The notes: generated from the sequence alone by a model not told the origin. Counted from the stretch's first letter, positions 8,556 to 18,087 are shown. The stretch: DNA of 64,000 bases from Hymenobacter lapidiphilus (GCF_003417065.2 NZ_QVLT01000015.1:1-64000), one strand, 5' to 3'. A program made the numbers and translations.

Positions 8556-11500
8556 TCAATAAAGTACCGTCAGCGACCCGCTGTAGGACTTGCCTAGGGG
8601 GCCTTTAGTGACAACCACGTAATAGTAGGTGCCTACCGGCGCGGGCTTACCGTTGATGTCGCCGCGCCACTCGTTGGCCCGGCTGTAGTTCTGGGCCGAG
8701 AAAACCTGGCTTCCCCAGCGGTTGAACACAGTGACGGTGTTATCGGGGAATTCTTCGATAAACTCAATCTGCCAGGTGTCGTTGCGGCCGTCGCCGTTGG
8801 GTGTGAAAGCGTTGGGAATCCGGATGGCCTCGCGCACGGTTACCGTCACCTGGTCGGTGGCGGCGCAGCCGCCGGCCCCGGCCGAGAGCGTGTAGGTGGT
8901 GGTGGTAGTCGGTGAGGCCCGGGGCCGCAGCGGGTCGTTGCCCGAGAAATCGAGGCCTGCTGTTGGGGTCCACGTGACGGGGTAATTACCATCAGCAGTG
9001 CCTTCCAGCACCACCGAGTTGCCGAGGATAACCTCCTTGTCGGGGCCGGCGCTTATTTTAACCGTCGGCTGAACGCGCACGATTACCCCATTGGAAACAG
9101 CCGTTACGGTTTGGCCACAGCTGTTTACCGTGCTCAGGCGCAGCGTCACGGTCTGGCCATCGCGCAGCGTACTGCTGATGAAAACCGGATTGGTAGCGCC
9201 GGGTACGTTGTTGCCATCAACCTGCCACTGATAACCGGGGTTCGCGCCGCCTTCCGTTACGCTGGTTGCTCTGAACGTCTGGGGTTCGCCCTGGCAGGCC
9301 GGTGGGCCGGCTTCCCGGGCAATAACCAGCGTGGGCGTGGGGGTAGCGGTGCGGGTAACTGTAATTGTGGCCGTAGCCGGCCCGGTACTGCACAGGCCTG
9401 CCGTGGCCGTTACTTCCACCCGCACCTGGTCGCCGGTAACCAGCGTGCTGCTGGTGTAGGTTGGGCCGCTGGCCACGGGAATGTTGTTGACAAACCAGCG
9501 AAAAGTTGGTGCCGTCCCCGCGTCGGTTGCCACGGCCGTGAAGGTAAGCGGCGTGCCGGGGCACGAAGCGGGCGGCGTGGCCACGGTGACGGTGGGCGTT
9601 ACCGAGGGCAGCACCCGAATGGTTACCACGTTGGAAACCTGGGTGGAGCAGGTGCCGGTGCCCGACGTAACGCGCCGCCGGAAGTACGTAGTGGCGCTTA
9701 GGACAGCTGGCTGGTAAGTGGGGTCGGTGGCCCCGCCAACGGCCGTCCAGGTGCTGTTGTTCAGCGACGACTCCCACTGGTAGGCGAAAGTGCCGGTTCC
9801 GCCGCTGGCCGGGCCGGCGCTGCTCAGTGGCGCCGGCGCAGTGCCCGCGCAGATATCCTGGTCAGCGGCAATGCTGCCGGCCAGCAGGTCGGGCAGCACC
9901 GTCAGCGTCACCACATTCGATGTCACCGGGTCGCAGGCTGCCGTTAGGGCCTGGCGGCGGAAGTAGGTGGTAGCCGTAAGCGGGCCCGGCGAATAGTCGG
10001 CGCTGGTCGCGCCGCTCACTGGCGTCCAGGTTACGTTGTCAGTCGAAATCTCCCACTGGTAAGTCAAGGCACCCAACCCGCCGGTGGCGTCGCCGGTGCT
10101 GGTCAGGCGGGCGGGCGTGGCTCCTCGGCACAGGGCCTGGTCGGCGCCAATAGTGCCAGCCACCAGCGCCGGGGCTACCGTAATCGTAACTACATTGGAC
10201 ACGGCCGGGGTGCAGGCAGTACCCGAACTGGCACGGCGGCGGAAGAAGGTGGTAGCCGTCAGGGCACCAGGCTGGTAAGTTGGGTTTGTAGCGCCGCCGA
10301 CAGCCGTCCAGGTGGCGTTATCGGCCGATGACTCCCATTGGTAGGTAATGGGGCCGGTACCGCCCGTGGCCGGGGTGGCGCTGGTAAGCAGGGCCGGTAC
10401 TGCCCCGGTACAAACGGCCTGGCTGGCCGCAATAGTACCGGCAGTCAGGGCCGGCGTTACGGTAATGGTAACGACGTTAGACGGGATACTATCGCAGGGG
10501 CCGGAGCTTACCTGGCGGCGGAAGAAAGTGGTAGCCGTAAGCGGGCCGGGCGCATACGTTTCGCCCGTGCCGTTGGCCAGGGGCGTCCAGGTGGCATTAT
10601 TCGGCGATGATTCCCACTGAAAGGTGAATGTGCCGGTGCCTCCGGTTGGGGCCGCCGTGCTGGTGAGCGGGGCCGGTGCGGTGCCCACGCAGACCGTCTG
10701 GTTGGCGGCAATGGTGCCCGCCGCCAGGGCCGGCGTTACGGTAATCTTAACCGAAGCCGAAGGGGTGCGCGGCGCGCAGAAGCCCGAGGTAACCAGGCGC
10801 CGGTAGTAGACGTCGGCGTTGGGGGCCACGGGCTGATAGGTTTCGCCGTTCGCGCCGGCAATGTCGGTCCAGTTGGTATCATCGGCCGAACGCTGCCACT
10901 GGTAGCTGTACTGCCCAGTGCCTTCTGCCGCCGGGGTGGTGCTAGTGAGGAGGGCCGGGGTTTGTCCGGCGCATATGGCCTGCGCCGCCGCAATGGTGCC
11001 TGGGGTAGGAGGGCCGAAAATCCGGACTATGCTCTTACTCTCCCGGCAAAAGCACTCCGTTGTAATGCGCAGCGTCACCTCGTAGTCGCCGGGGCGGGGG
11101 TAGGTGTGCGGGGGCGGGTTTTGCGCCGTTGACGTGGTGCCGTCGCCAAAGTCCCAGGCGTATTGTGGATTATCAAATTCAACCGGGGGAGCCTCGAAAG
11201 TATACTGCAGACACCCCGTAGGTTCTCCGCCGAAGCCAAAGCGCAGCAGCGAGCTTTGGTTGAAGTTGACCAGGCCCAGCCCGCTGAGCTTGCCGCCCAG
11301 CTGCAGGCTGTCGTCGGCGTAGGCAATGGCAGCACCCAGCGAATCGGGGTAAGAAATGAAGCCCAGTGCGGGCTGGTTTTCGCGGGCCACATAAATCTTG
11401 CCGTCGGGAGCCGTCTGCATCGAGCCCAGGTTTACCGGCGTGGTTTGCCCGAGCGGAATAACCTCGCGGCCTACCGGGCCATTGCCGGCACCGGTGCCAA

Positions 11501-12644
11501 TGGTGCTGATATCGAACTGCAGCAGCTGCGGCAGCCGGGGCGCCGCGCCCAGCACCGTAGCATACAGCCGGCTGCGACCCGGCGAAAACGCCACGCCATA
11601 GTAGCCGCCCTGGTTGGCATCAATGATTCGGGGGTTGCTGACCGCTCCCGTCCCGGTGTCGAAGCTGAACAGCTCGACGGTGCTGCTGCTGTCCGTAGTT
11701 ACTTCGCTGTAGCGGGCCAAAGCCAGCTGCGCTCCGTCGGGCGTCACCTTCATCTGCCCCCGGTAACCCACCGGCGACACGCTCGGCGCGTGCAACGAGC
11801 CCACGGTGGAAATGATGGGCGCATCAATAGTTACCGGACCCGTGCCCATGCCGCCGGTAGGAGGCTTCACGCGGTAGGCCAGGAAGGCGTCGCCGCGGTT
11901 GTCGTTGCCGGACGTTGCGCTGCCCCAGCCATGCACGATAAGCCAGATGTCACAGCCGTTTTTATGAAACACGGCCGTCATTTTCTCGGCGGTGCCTTTG
12001 GCGAGCGGCGTGTTTTTGGTGGCCAGAACTACTGTGCCGGGGCCTCCGCCGGCCGGAATAATAATTTCGGAATAGCTGAGGCCCCGGGGCCCGCCCGCCG
12101 CGTCCTGCGTGAACAGCAGGTAGCGCGTTGCTGCATTCGGCGTAGCGGGGGGTGGGCTGCCGGGCATCCGGATCGGGAGCGGGCCATCGGTAACGAGCCG
12201 GCTGCCGGCCAGGCCGGAGCCGTTGGTCATTACGCTGCCATCTCCGTTCCAAACGGTTTCACCGTTGCTATAGAAGAGAATCTTGCCGCTACCGTCCGAC
12301 ATTACGCCGGCACCGGCCGGCGCGTCCATGGCCCCATTGGTAAGCACCGTGGGCAAAATGCTGTCGGTGGCCATGTTGAAATCGAGCCCCGCCTTGAAGC
12401 CGAAATACCAGGTGTTGGCGAACTTCTCGTCCTCGCTGCATTTCGGCGGACCCGTTGGGCCGGTTTGGGCGCGGGCCGCGGTAGCTAACAGCAGCACCAG
12501 CAGTGGGAGCAGCCAGGCCGCTACCAACTGCGGCCACCTGCCTAACCATCGGCGGAGCCAGCCAGCTGGCCGGCCAAAAGCAGACCCGGCCGCAGCAGGT
12601 GTATAAAAGATAGTTGGGGCAGAGCGTTGAGGATTTGCGGGCAT
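8556..12644 (-). CDS. Giant Ig-like repeat surface protein with PKD domain and T9SS type B sorting domain
   Basis: 1362 residues. A long N-terminal hydrophobic segment ends in ATAARAQ (signal peptide). The next ~450 residues resemble the beta-propeller-like head of gliding-motility-associated proteins (KFANTWYFGFKAGLDFN). A PKD domain follows (YAWDFGDGTTSTAQNPPPHTY), then five Ig-like repeats of about 93 residues, two further Ig-like domains, and the type B C-terminal domain (IPNAFTPNGDGRNDTW, VFNRWG, GTYYYVV). It is predicted to be displayed on the cell surface through T9SS with help from the PorP/SprF protein encoded next to it. ATG 12644 is preferred to an upstream TTG. Its ligand is unknown. 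Confidence 0.88.
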   Translation of the reverse strand: MPANPQRSAPTIFYTPAAAGSAFGRPAGWLRRWLGRWPQLVAAWLLPLLVLLLATAARAQTGPTGPPKCSEDEKFANTWYFGFKAGLDFNMATDSILPTVLTNGAMDAPAGAGVMSDGSGKILFYSNGETVWNGDGSVMTNGSGLAGSRLVTDGPLPIRMPGSPPPATPNAATRYLLFTQDAAGGPRGLSYSEIIIPAGGGPGTVVLATKNTPLAKGTAEKMTAVFHKNGCDIWLIVHGWGSATSGNDNRGDAFLAYRVKPPTGGMGTGPVTIDAPIISTVGSLHAPSVSPVGYRGQMKVTPDGAQLALARYSEVTTDSSSTVELFSFDTGTGAVSNPRIIDANQGGYYGVAFSPGRSRLYATVLGAAPRLPQLLQFDISTIGTGAGNGPVGREVIPLGQTTPVNLGSMQTAPDGKIYVARENQPALGFISYPDSLGAAIAYADDSLQLGGKLSGLGLVNFNQSSLLRFGFGGEPTGCLQYTFEAPPVEFDNPQYAWDFGDGTTSTAQNPPPHTYPRPGDYEVTLRITTECFCRESKSIVRIFGPPTPGTIAAAQAICAGQTPALLTSTTPAAEGTGQYSYQWQRSADDTNWTDIAGANGETYQPVAPNADVYYRRLVTSGFCAPRTPSASVKITVTPALAAGTIAANQTVCVGTAPAPLTSTAAPTGGTGTFTFQWESSPNNATWTPLANGTGETYAPGPLTATTFFRRQVSSGPCDSIPSNVVTITVTPALTAGTIAASQAVCTGAVPALLTSATPATGGTGPITYQWESSADNATWTAVGGATNPTYQPGALTATTFFRRRASSGTACTPAVSNVVTITVAPALVAGTIGADQALCRGATPARLTSTGDATGGLGALTYQWEISTDNVTWTPVSGATSADYSPGPLTATTYFRRQALTAACDPVTSNVVTLTVLPDLLAGSIAADQDICAGTAPAPLSSAGPASGGTGTFAYQWESSLNNSTWTAVGGATDPTYQPAVLSATTYFRRRVTSGTGTCSTQVSNVVTIRVLPSVTPTVTVATPPASCPGTPLTFTAVATDAGTAPTFRWFVNNIPVASGPTYTSSTLVTGDQVRVEVTATAGLCSTGPATATITVTRTATPTPTLVIAREAGPPACQGEPQTFRATSVTEGGANPGYQWQVDGNNVPGATNPVFISSTLRDGQTVTLRLSTVNSCGQTVTAVSNGVIVRVQPTVKISAGPDKEVILGNSVVLEGTADGNYPVTWTPTAGLDFSGNDPLRPRASPTTTTTYTLSAGAGGCAATDQVTVTVREAIRIPNAFTPNGDGRNDTWQIEFIEEFPDNTVTVFNRWGSQVFSAQNYSRANEWRGDINGKPAPVGTYYYVVVTKGPLGKSYSGSLTVLY
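9602..11015 (-). repeat. Five tandem Ig-like coding repeats (~280 bp each)
   Basis: Inside the adhesin gene five units repeat in protein sequence. Each starts near P-x-L-x-AGTIAA-x-Q-x-x-C-x-G, has a central YQWESS-x-x-N-x-TWT and ends SNVVTITV. The first unit (coding order) is the most diverged; units 2 to 5 are closely alike, consistent with expansion by internal duplication. Confidence 0.85.
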
Positions 12645-13082
12645 AGTGGGGCAGGCAAGTAAGCAGGCACTCAAAAGCAGGCTAACAGCAATTCAAAACG
12701 GGTGCATTCTGCTTTGTGACTGACAGATACACGCTGCTATATAATACACTTATTCTGCATAAACTACCAGTAGTACTTAGGAAAGCTATATTCTGCCGAC
12801 CAGGTTTGTCGACCGTTGTTATAAAATGGGGTAAAAGGCCCCAGAAGCAGGATTTTTAGGGCAAGTATAGCTATATCAATAGTTTAGAAGAAACCCGGTA
12901 GTGCCCATTTGAGGGCCGGCTTTACCGGTATTAATATGCCAAATATATTAGCTTTCATAATGCGAAAATTATTAGTAATTTGGCATTGATTCCCAGTTGA
13001 AGTAGGTTGCCGGCGGAGGCCCGGATTTGGGGTAGCTCCTCCGCGTCGCCGTTCACCAAGTCATCTTCTTTTCTCTTTTGTT
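12645..13082. other. AT-rich divergent intergenic region
   Basis: A 438-bp gap between the adhesin (-) and the zinc-ribbon gene (+). It holds no credible ORF. A 9-bp inverted repeat ATGCCAAAT (12936-12944) / ATTTGGCAT (12978-12986) lies in the AT-rich part and could be an operator or a promoter-proximal hairpin; I see no exact TAnnTTTG box tied to either gene. Confidence 0.5.
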
Positions 13083-13403
13083 ATGCTGCAAATGATGGTT
13101 ACCAGGCGCCTCGGGCGCCGCCAGTTTCACTTCACCGTTCAAGGAGCCAACTTCCACGAAACCGTGGCCGAGTACGACCGGCTCAGCTTCCCCGACGTGG
13201 CTAAGTGCGGCCTCTGCGGCTCCGACAACCTCGACCTGACTGCCCGAGAGGCCCAGGGCAAGTTCAAATACACCAGCCTCAAGTGCCTCGACTGCCGCGG
13301 CGACGTTACCTTCGGCAAGCGCCAGGACGACGACCAAACCGTATTCCTGCGCAAAACCGAAGACGGCAAGCTCGACTGGCGGGCTTATGAGAAGCCAGCT
13401 TAA
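13083..13403 (+). CDS. Small zinc-ribbon-like protein of unknown function
   Basis: 106 residues. Two CxxC pairs (CGLCGSDN and CLDCRGD) are separated by about 25 residues, the pattern of a four-cysteine zinc ribbon. The N-terminal half is basic and beta-rich (RRLGRRQFHFTVQGANFHETV), the C-terminus acidic and charged. No signal peptide, so cytosolic. It resembles short nucleic-acid-binding proteins, but I do not recognise the family and infer no function. MLQMMV offers ATG starts at 13083, 13092 and 13095; the first is given. Confidence 0.65.
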   Translation: MLQMMVTRRLGRRQFHFTVQGANFHETVAEYDRLSFPDVAKCGLCGSDNLDLTAREAQGKFKYTSLKCLDCRGDVTFGKRQDDDQTVFLRKTEDGKLDWRAYEKPA

Positions 13404-13565
13404 GTAAGGGCTTAGGGATTAGGGCTTAGAGATTAAGGTGTTTTGAGCATCGCCTGGCACCTGACATACCGGTTATGATAGCCATGTCGTTCACCAATTC
13501 GACGCCTCATTCAGCGTCAGGCGAAAAATGACGCTGCCTCTAAGCCCTAATACCTAATCCCTAAT
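13404..13565. repeat. TTAGGGN heptamer array in hairpin form
   Basis: The left arm (13406-13433) divides into agggctt / agggatt / agggctt / agagatt; the right arm (13541-13565), read on the other strand, gives agggatt / aggtatt / agggctt. The arms pair over about 23 bp around a 110-bp centre that has its own short palindrome (GCGTCAGGCG region). It fills the gap between the zinc-ribbon gene and rpe. Confidence 0.7.
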
Positions 13566-13580
13566 GACTACTTTCGTGGC

Positions 13581-14279
13581 ATGAACCCGACTCGTCGCCA
13601 GGCCCCGCTGCTGGCCCCCTCGCTTCTTTCCGCCGACTTCGGCAACCTGCAGGCCGAAACCGAGATGCTGGCCGACTCGGCCGCCGACTGGCTGCACTTC
13701 GACGTGATGGACGGCCGCTTTGTGCCCAATATCTCATTCGGGATTCCGGTGCTGGAGGCCGTGCACCGCTACGCCCGCCAGCCCATCGATGTGCACCTGA
13801 TGATAGCGGAGCCCCAGCATTACCTGAGCGCCTTCCGCGACGCCGGCGCCGCCATTATAACGGTGCATTACGAGGCCTGCACCCACCTGCACCGGGTGGT
13901 ACAGCAGATCAAGCAGTTGGGCTGCCGGGCCGGAGTGGCCCTGAACCCGCACTCGCCCGTGAGCCTGCTCGAAGACATTGCCGCCGACCTCGACGTGGTG
14001 CTGGTTATGTCGGTGAACCCCGGTTTTGGGGGGCAGGCCTTCATTCCGAACACGCTGCGCAAGGTGGCCCAGCTGAAAGAGCTGCTGGTAGACGCCGGCT
14101 CGTCGGCCCTGATTGAAGTGGACGGTGGCGTAACGCTCGACAACGCGCCCGCCCTGGTGGCGGCCGGGGCCGATGTGCTGGTCGCCGGCTCGTTTGTGTT
14201 CAAGGATGGCGACCCGGTAGGCACATTGGCCCGGATGCGGGCCGAGCTGGCCCCCGAAGCCCTCGAAACCAACGACTAA
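13581..14279 (+). CDS. rpe: Ribulose-phosphate 3-epimerase
   Basis: Interconverts ribulose 5-phosphate and xylulose 5-phosphate in the pentose phosphate pathway. Family motifs are in order: LLAPSLLSADFGNL, HFDVMDGRFVPNISFG (metal-binding His and catalytic Asp), VHLMI, VMSVNPGFGGQAF and IEVDGGV with the second catalytic Asp. 232 residues, slightly longer than usual because of a short N-terminal and an acidic C-terminal tail. A TonB-dependent receptor gene begins 9 bp downstream and is probably cotranscribed. Confidence 0.95.
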   Translation: MNPTRRQAPLLAPSLLSADFGNLQAETEMLADSAADWLHFDVMDGRFVPNISFGIPVLEAVHRYARQPIDVHLMIAEPQHYLSAFRDAGAAIITVHYEACTHLHRVVQQIKQLGCRAGVALNPHSPVSLLEDIAADLDVVLVMSVNPGFGGQAFIPNTLRKVAQLKELLVDAGSSALIEVDGGVTLDNAPALVAAGADVLVAGSFVFKDGDPVGTLARMRAELAPEALETND

Positions 14280-14288
14280 GCCCCGCGG

Positions 14289-16859
14289 ATGCTGTCTGAT
14301 TTCCGTGCTTCTTTCTGCGCTCCGACTCGTTTGTGGCTCCGGCTGCTGACGGCCCCCGCCACCCGCCCGGGCACCGCGGCGCTGCTGCTGGCAGGCCTGG
14401 CTTCCCCGGCGCTGGCCCAGACCAGCCGCGTAACCATAACGGGTATAGTGCGCGACGGCAGCGGCCGGCCCTTAGATGACGTGACAGTGGGCGTGGAAGG
14501 CCAGCCCGGCGGCACCAGCACCAACGAACAGGGCCGCTTTTCGCTGAATGTAGGGCGGCCGGCGGCCGGTGGCGCGACCCCGGTGCTGGTGGTGCGCCGC
14601 CTCGGCTACCGCCCCGAGCGCCTGAAGCTCGACCTAGCCCAGAATCCGGAACTGCGCCTGGCGCTGGTCGATGACGGTCGGGCCCTGGAGAATGTAACCG
14701 TGCGCGGCCGCCAGGACGGCACCGACACTCGCGAGCAGGTGAGCATTATGCAGCTGGAGCCGCGCGCGGCCAAGGAAATTCCTTCGCCGTTCGGCGACTT
14801 CTCGGCCATCCTCAAAACGCTGCCCGGCGTAACCAGTACCAACGAGCTGACCAGCACGTACTCGGTGCGGGGCGGCAACTACGAGGAAAACCTGATTTAC
14901 GTCAACGGCTTCGAGGTGTACCGGCCGTTTCTGGTGACGACGGCCCAGCAGGAGGGCCTGAGCTTCGTGAACCCCGATTTGGTGAACACGATTGAGTTTT
15001 CGAGCGGGGGCTGGCAGCCTAAATTCGGCGACAAGCTCTCGTCGGTGCTCAACATTGAGTACAAGCGGCCGCTTAAGTTCGGGGCCTCGGCTACGGGTAG
15101 CCTGGTGGGCGGCACGGCCCACGTAGAGGCCGCCTCGCCCAACCGCCGCGTCAGCTACCTGGCCGGGATACGCTACAAAAACGCCACCTACGTCTTTAAC
15201 TCGCTCCAGCAGCAGCAGGGCGGCTACAACCCCACCTTCTACGACGGCCAGAGCCTGATTACGCTGGCCCTGGGCCCCAAAGACAACCTCGACCGCACCA
15301 CGGTAAGCTTGCTGAATACCTTCGCCCACAACGATTTTCGCTTCAACCCCGAAAGTGGCGAAAGCACGTTCAGCACCGGCGTCAACCAGTTTTCGCGCCT
15401 AATAATTGACTACTCGGGGCGGGAGCGGATGCAGTACGATACCTACCAGGGCGGGCTTAGCCTGAGCCACCAGTTGCGGACCAACCTGCGCTTGGAGCTA
15501 CTGGGGGGGCTACTCTACTCGCGCGAATTTGAATACCGCGATGTGGAGGCAGCATATTTCATAGCTGAAATCAACCGCGACCCCAACTCGCCCGACTTTG
15601 GGGCCGACCGCAACAGGCGGGGCGTGGGCTCGCTTTTCAAAAACTCGCGCAACACGCTCGAAGCCCGCGTGGCCTCGCTCGAAACCCGCGGCACCTGGAC
15701 GCCGGGCCTGCGCCACACCGTGCGCTGGGGCCTGAAAGCGGGCCGGGAGCAGATAAACGACGTGCTCAACGAGTATAGCTTCGTCGATTCGGCCGGGTAT
15801 GTGCCCGATTTTCGACGTACCCGTCTGCGCTCCGACCTCAGCCTGAACAGCACCCGCACCCAGGGGTACGCCCAGCACACCATTCGTTTCGATTCGCTGC
15901 GCACGCTCACCTACGGCGCCCGCCTCAACTACTGGACCGTGAACGGGCAGACCACGCTCAGCCCGCGGGTACAATACGCTTTCCGCAGTGCCCGCAACCC
16001 GCGGCTGTCGTGGAAAGCGGCGGCCGGCCTGTACGTACAGCCGCCCTTCTACCGCGAGCTGCGCTTTCAGTCCGGGGCCCCGCAAAGCCAGGAAGGCGCG
16101 CTCAACCTCGACCTGCGGGCCCAACGCTCGTGGCACTTTATTGTGGGCAACGAGCTGCGTTTCCGAAGCTGGGGCCGGCCGTTTCGCTTCACCGGCGAGG
16201 CCTATTACAAGTACCTCACCGATGTAGTGCCCTACGACATCGACAACGTGCGCCTGCGCTACCAGGCCAACAACAACGCCAAGGCATACGCCGCCGGCTT
16301 CGATGCGCGGGTGAGCGGCGAGTTCATCCCCGGTACCGAGTCATGGTTTAGCCTGGGCGTGCTCACGACCCGCGAGAATCTGGTCGGCGACTCGCTCAAT
16401 GTCTTCGATGCCAAAGGCCAGGTTATCGGCCGCCAGCCCAAGGGCTACATCCGCCGCCCATCCGACCAGCGCCTGAATCTGGGGATTTTTCTGCAGGACA
16501 ACCTGCCCAACGACCCCTCGGTGAAAGGCTACGTGAACTTCGTGTTTGGTACCGGCCTGCCCTTCAGCCCGCCCGACGCGCCCGATTTGCGGGGCACCAG
16601 CAAGCTTACCCGGGCCTACCGGCGGGCCGATCTGGGCTTCACTAAAGTTGTGAGCCTGCGCACTGCCGCCGAGCTGGCTGCCCGGGGCCGCACCGTACAG
16701 CTGGAAACCCTGTGGCTGAGCCTGGAAGTGCTCAATGTGCTGGGGGCCAGTAATTTGGCCGGTTACAACTACGTGCAGGACCTCAACGGCCTGACTTACA
16801 GCGTACCCAACTTCCTCTCGAACCGCTTGGTAAACCTGCGGGTAATTGCACGGTTTTAG
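14289..16859 (+). CDS. TonB-dependent outer-membrane receptor with CarboxypepD_reg-like domain
   Basis: 856 residues. A signal region ends ASPALAQ; residues ~45-130 form the carboxypeptidase-regulatory-like domain (ITGIVRDGSGRPLDDVTVGV). A plug domain follows (ILKTLPGVTSTNELTSTYSVRGG), then a 22-strand-type barrel (for example TGEAYYKYLTDVVPYDI) ending in NLRVIARF with the terminal aromatic expected for outer-membrane insertion. It is of the type that imports or anchors a ligand using TonB energy; no SusD partner is adjacent, so polysaccharide uptake is not indicated. The substrate is unknown. Confidence 0.88.
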   Translation: MLSDFRASFCAPTRLWLRLLTAPATRPGTAALLLAGLASPALAQTSRVTITGIVRDGSGRPLDDVTVGVEGQPGGTSTNEQGRFSLNVGRPAAGGATPVLVVRRLGYRPERLKLDLAQNPELRLALVDDGRALENVTVRGRQDGTDTREQVSIMQLEPRAAKEIPSPFGDFSAILKTLPGVTSTNELTSTYSVRGGNYEENLIYVNGFEVYRPFLVTTAQQEGLSFVNPDLVNTIEFSSGGWQPKFGDKLSSVLNIEYKRPLKFGASATGSLVGGTAHVEAASPNRRVSYLAGIRYKNATYVFNSLQQQQGGYNPTFYDGQSLITLALGPKDNLDRTTVSLLNTFAHNDFRFNPESGESTFSTGVNQFSRLIIDYSGRERMQYDTYQGGLSLSHQLRTNLRLELLGGLLYSREFEYRDVEAAYFIAEINRDPNSPDFGADRNRRGVGSLFKNSRNTLEARVASLETRGTWTPGLRHTVRWGLKAGREQINDVLNEYSFVDSAGYVPDFRRTRLRSDLSLNSTRTQGYAQHTIRFDSLRTLTYGARLNYWTVNGQTTLSPRVQYAFRSARNPRLSWKAAAGLYVQPPFYRELRFQSGAPQSQEGALNLDLRAQRSWHFIVGNELRFRSWGRPFRFTGEAYYKYLTDVVPYDIDNVRLRYQANNNAKAYAAGFDARVSGEFIPGTESWFSLGVLTTRENLVGDSLNVFDAKGQVIGRQPKGYIRRPSDQRLNLGIFLQDNLPNDPSVKGYVNFVFGTGLPFSPPDAPDLRGTSKLTRAYRRADLGFTKVVSLRTAAELAARGRTVQLETLWLSLEVLNVLGASNLAGYNYVQDLNGLTYSVPNFLSNRLVNLRVIARF

Positions 16860-16864
16860 AAGCG

Positions 16865-17023
16865 AGGGATTAGGGAAGAACGTCATTCAGAGCGCAGCGA
16901 AGAATCTCGCGTGCTGACCGTTGAAATAATTCACAACGATTAGCACGCGAGATTCTTCGCTGCGCTCTGAATGACGTTCTTCCCTAATCCCTAATCCCTA
17001 ATCCCTAATCCCTAATCCCTAAT
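16865..17023. repeat. 51-bp perfect inverted repeat plus six tandem CCCTAAT units
   Basis: Arms 16865-16915 and 16942-16992 are exact inverted complements of 51 bp with a 26-bp loop. The right arm runs into six head-to-tail CCCTAAT heptamers (16982-17023); the left arm keeps only about one and a half of them. The array overlaps the TAG stop (17019-17021) of the DUF2911 gene. The block separates the convergent TonB-receptor and DUF2911 genes. Confidence 0.95.
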
Positions 17024-17996
17024 ATGCCCGGGACTGCCACTCGGTGAGGGAAAGGCGCATGTTGGGCAGGCGCGATTTGAAGGCCTCGTCGTCTTTGTCG
17101 CCCATTTTGATGGCCTTGCGGGCGTACACGATGGCCGTGCCGTAATCCTGCTGCTGGGCCAGCAGCCGGGCTTTTATCCAGTTATTGTTCACTTCGCTCT
17201 GCAGCCGGATCGACTCGTTGATCCAGGTCAGGGCGCGCTCGGGCTGCAGGTTGTTCTGCACGAGGTAGTCGGCGGCCTGGGCCAGCAGCTGCCAGTCGTT
17301 GGGCTGTTGCAGCAGGGCCCGCTCGACGCCGGCCAGCACCTGTTTGTGTACTTCTACTTCGAACAGCAGCACCACGGTGCGCTTTTCCCAGGTCAGGTTG
17401 AGGTGGGCACCGTTGGGCCGCACGTTGGAAAACCAATAAAGCAGGCTTTCCTGAAACTGGGCCGGCTCGGTCTGGGCCGGCACCCGAATTACATCCTGCT
17501 GAGGGTCGTAGCCGTCGGTGCCCCAATTGGTGGTTACGCGGTTGAGCGCCACTTCCCAGTCGCGGTCCTGGTGGGGAATAACGTAGTATGAGTACTGGCC
17601 GGCGGGCACGCTCTGTCCGTTCAGTAGCACTGGGGTCGAGAAGCGGATGAGCGTATTTTCGTTGGCTCCGGCGCGCCACACCTGCTCGTAGGGCACCAGC
17701 CCGCCCCACACGGTGCGGCTGCGCACCGAGGGCGAGTGGTACTCCACCGTTACGTCGGTGAGGCCCACGGCCTGGGCTACCAGGGCGCGGGGGCTAGCCT
17801 GGGGCAGCAGCAGCTCGATACCGGTTGGCACGCCGGTAGTGGGCGGCGGCAGCGGGGCCGCGGCCACCTCGCCAGCCAGGGGTGGCAGCGTAGCAGCTGA
17901 CCTGGGCGTCTGTTGGGCGCGGACTGCGAGCAAGCTACCGGTGGTCAGGGCAAACAGGAGTCCGAAATGAAGGGCAAGAGAGCGGGCAGTCAGCAT
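17019..17996 (-). CDS. DUF2911 domain-containing secreted protein
   Basis: 325 residues with a signal peptide (LLFALTTGSLLAVRAQQ). A proline-rich linker precedes the DUF2911 domain, marked by VTVEYHSPSVRSRTVWGGLVPYEQVWRAGANE (given in part: SPSVRSRTVWGG, WRAGANENTLIRFSTPV) and the LTWEKRTVVL strand. The last ~100 residues are helical and TPR-like, as in many family members. The protein is probably periplasmic; its function is unknown. A TAnnTTTG promoter lies 84 bp upstream. Its stop codon is embedded in the CCCTAAT array. Confidence 0.85.
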   Translation of the reverse strand: MLTARSLALHFGLLFALTTGSLLAVRAQQTPRSAATLPPLAGEVAAAPLPPPTTGVPTGIELLLPQASPRALVAQAVGLTDVTVEYHSPSVRSRTVWGGLVPYEQVWRAGANENTLIRFSTPVLLNGQSVPAGQYSYYVIPHQDRDWEVALNRVTTNWGTDGYDPQQDVIRVPAQTEPAQFQESLLYWFSNVRPNGAHLNLTWEKRTVVLLFEVEVHKQVLAGVERALLQQPNDWQLLAQAADYLVQNNLQPERALTWINESIRLQSEVNNNWIKARLLAQQQDYGTAIVYARKAIKMGDKDDEAFKSRLPNMRLSLTEWQSRAY

Positions 17997-18079
17997 AATT
18001 CAGAAAACAAAGCAGGACAGGAAACTGTAACATAACCGGTACGACAACCGCACCATCGGTTAAGCAGTAACAATGGTGC

Positions 18080-18087
18080 CAAAAGTA
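18080..18087 (-). promoter_or_regulatory. Bacteroidota-type -7 box of the DUF2911 gene
   Basis: TACTTTTG on the minus strand, an exact TAnnTTTG match 84 bp before the ATG at 17996, with a TTTC about 17 bp further upstream. Confidence 0.5.

Noticed and set aside
16982..17023. CCCTAAT repeats as a telomere-like end
   Set aside because: The array is internal, six units only, and shares the heptamer layout of other intergenic spots; a eukaryotic-like end is unlikely in this gene context.
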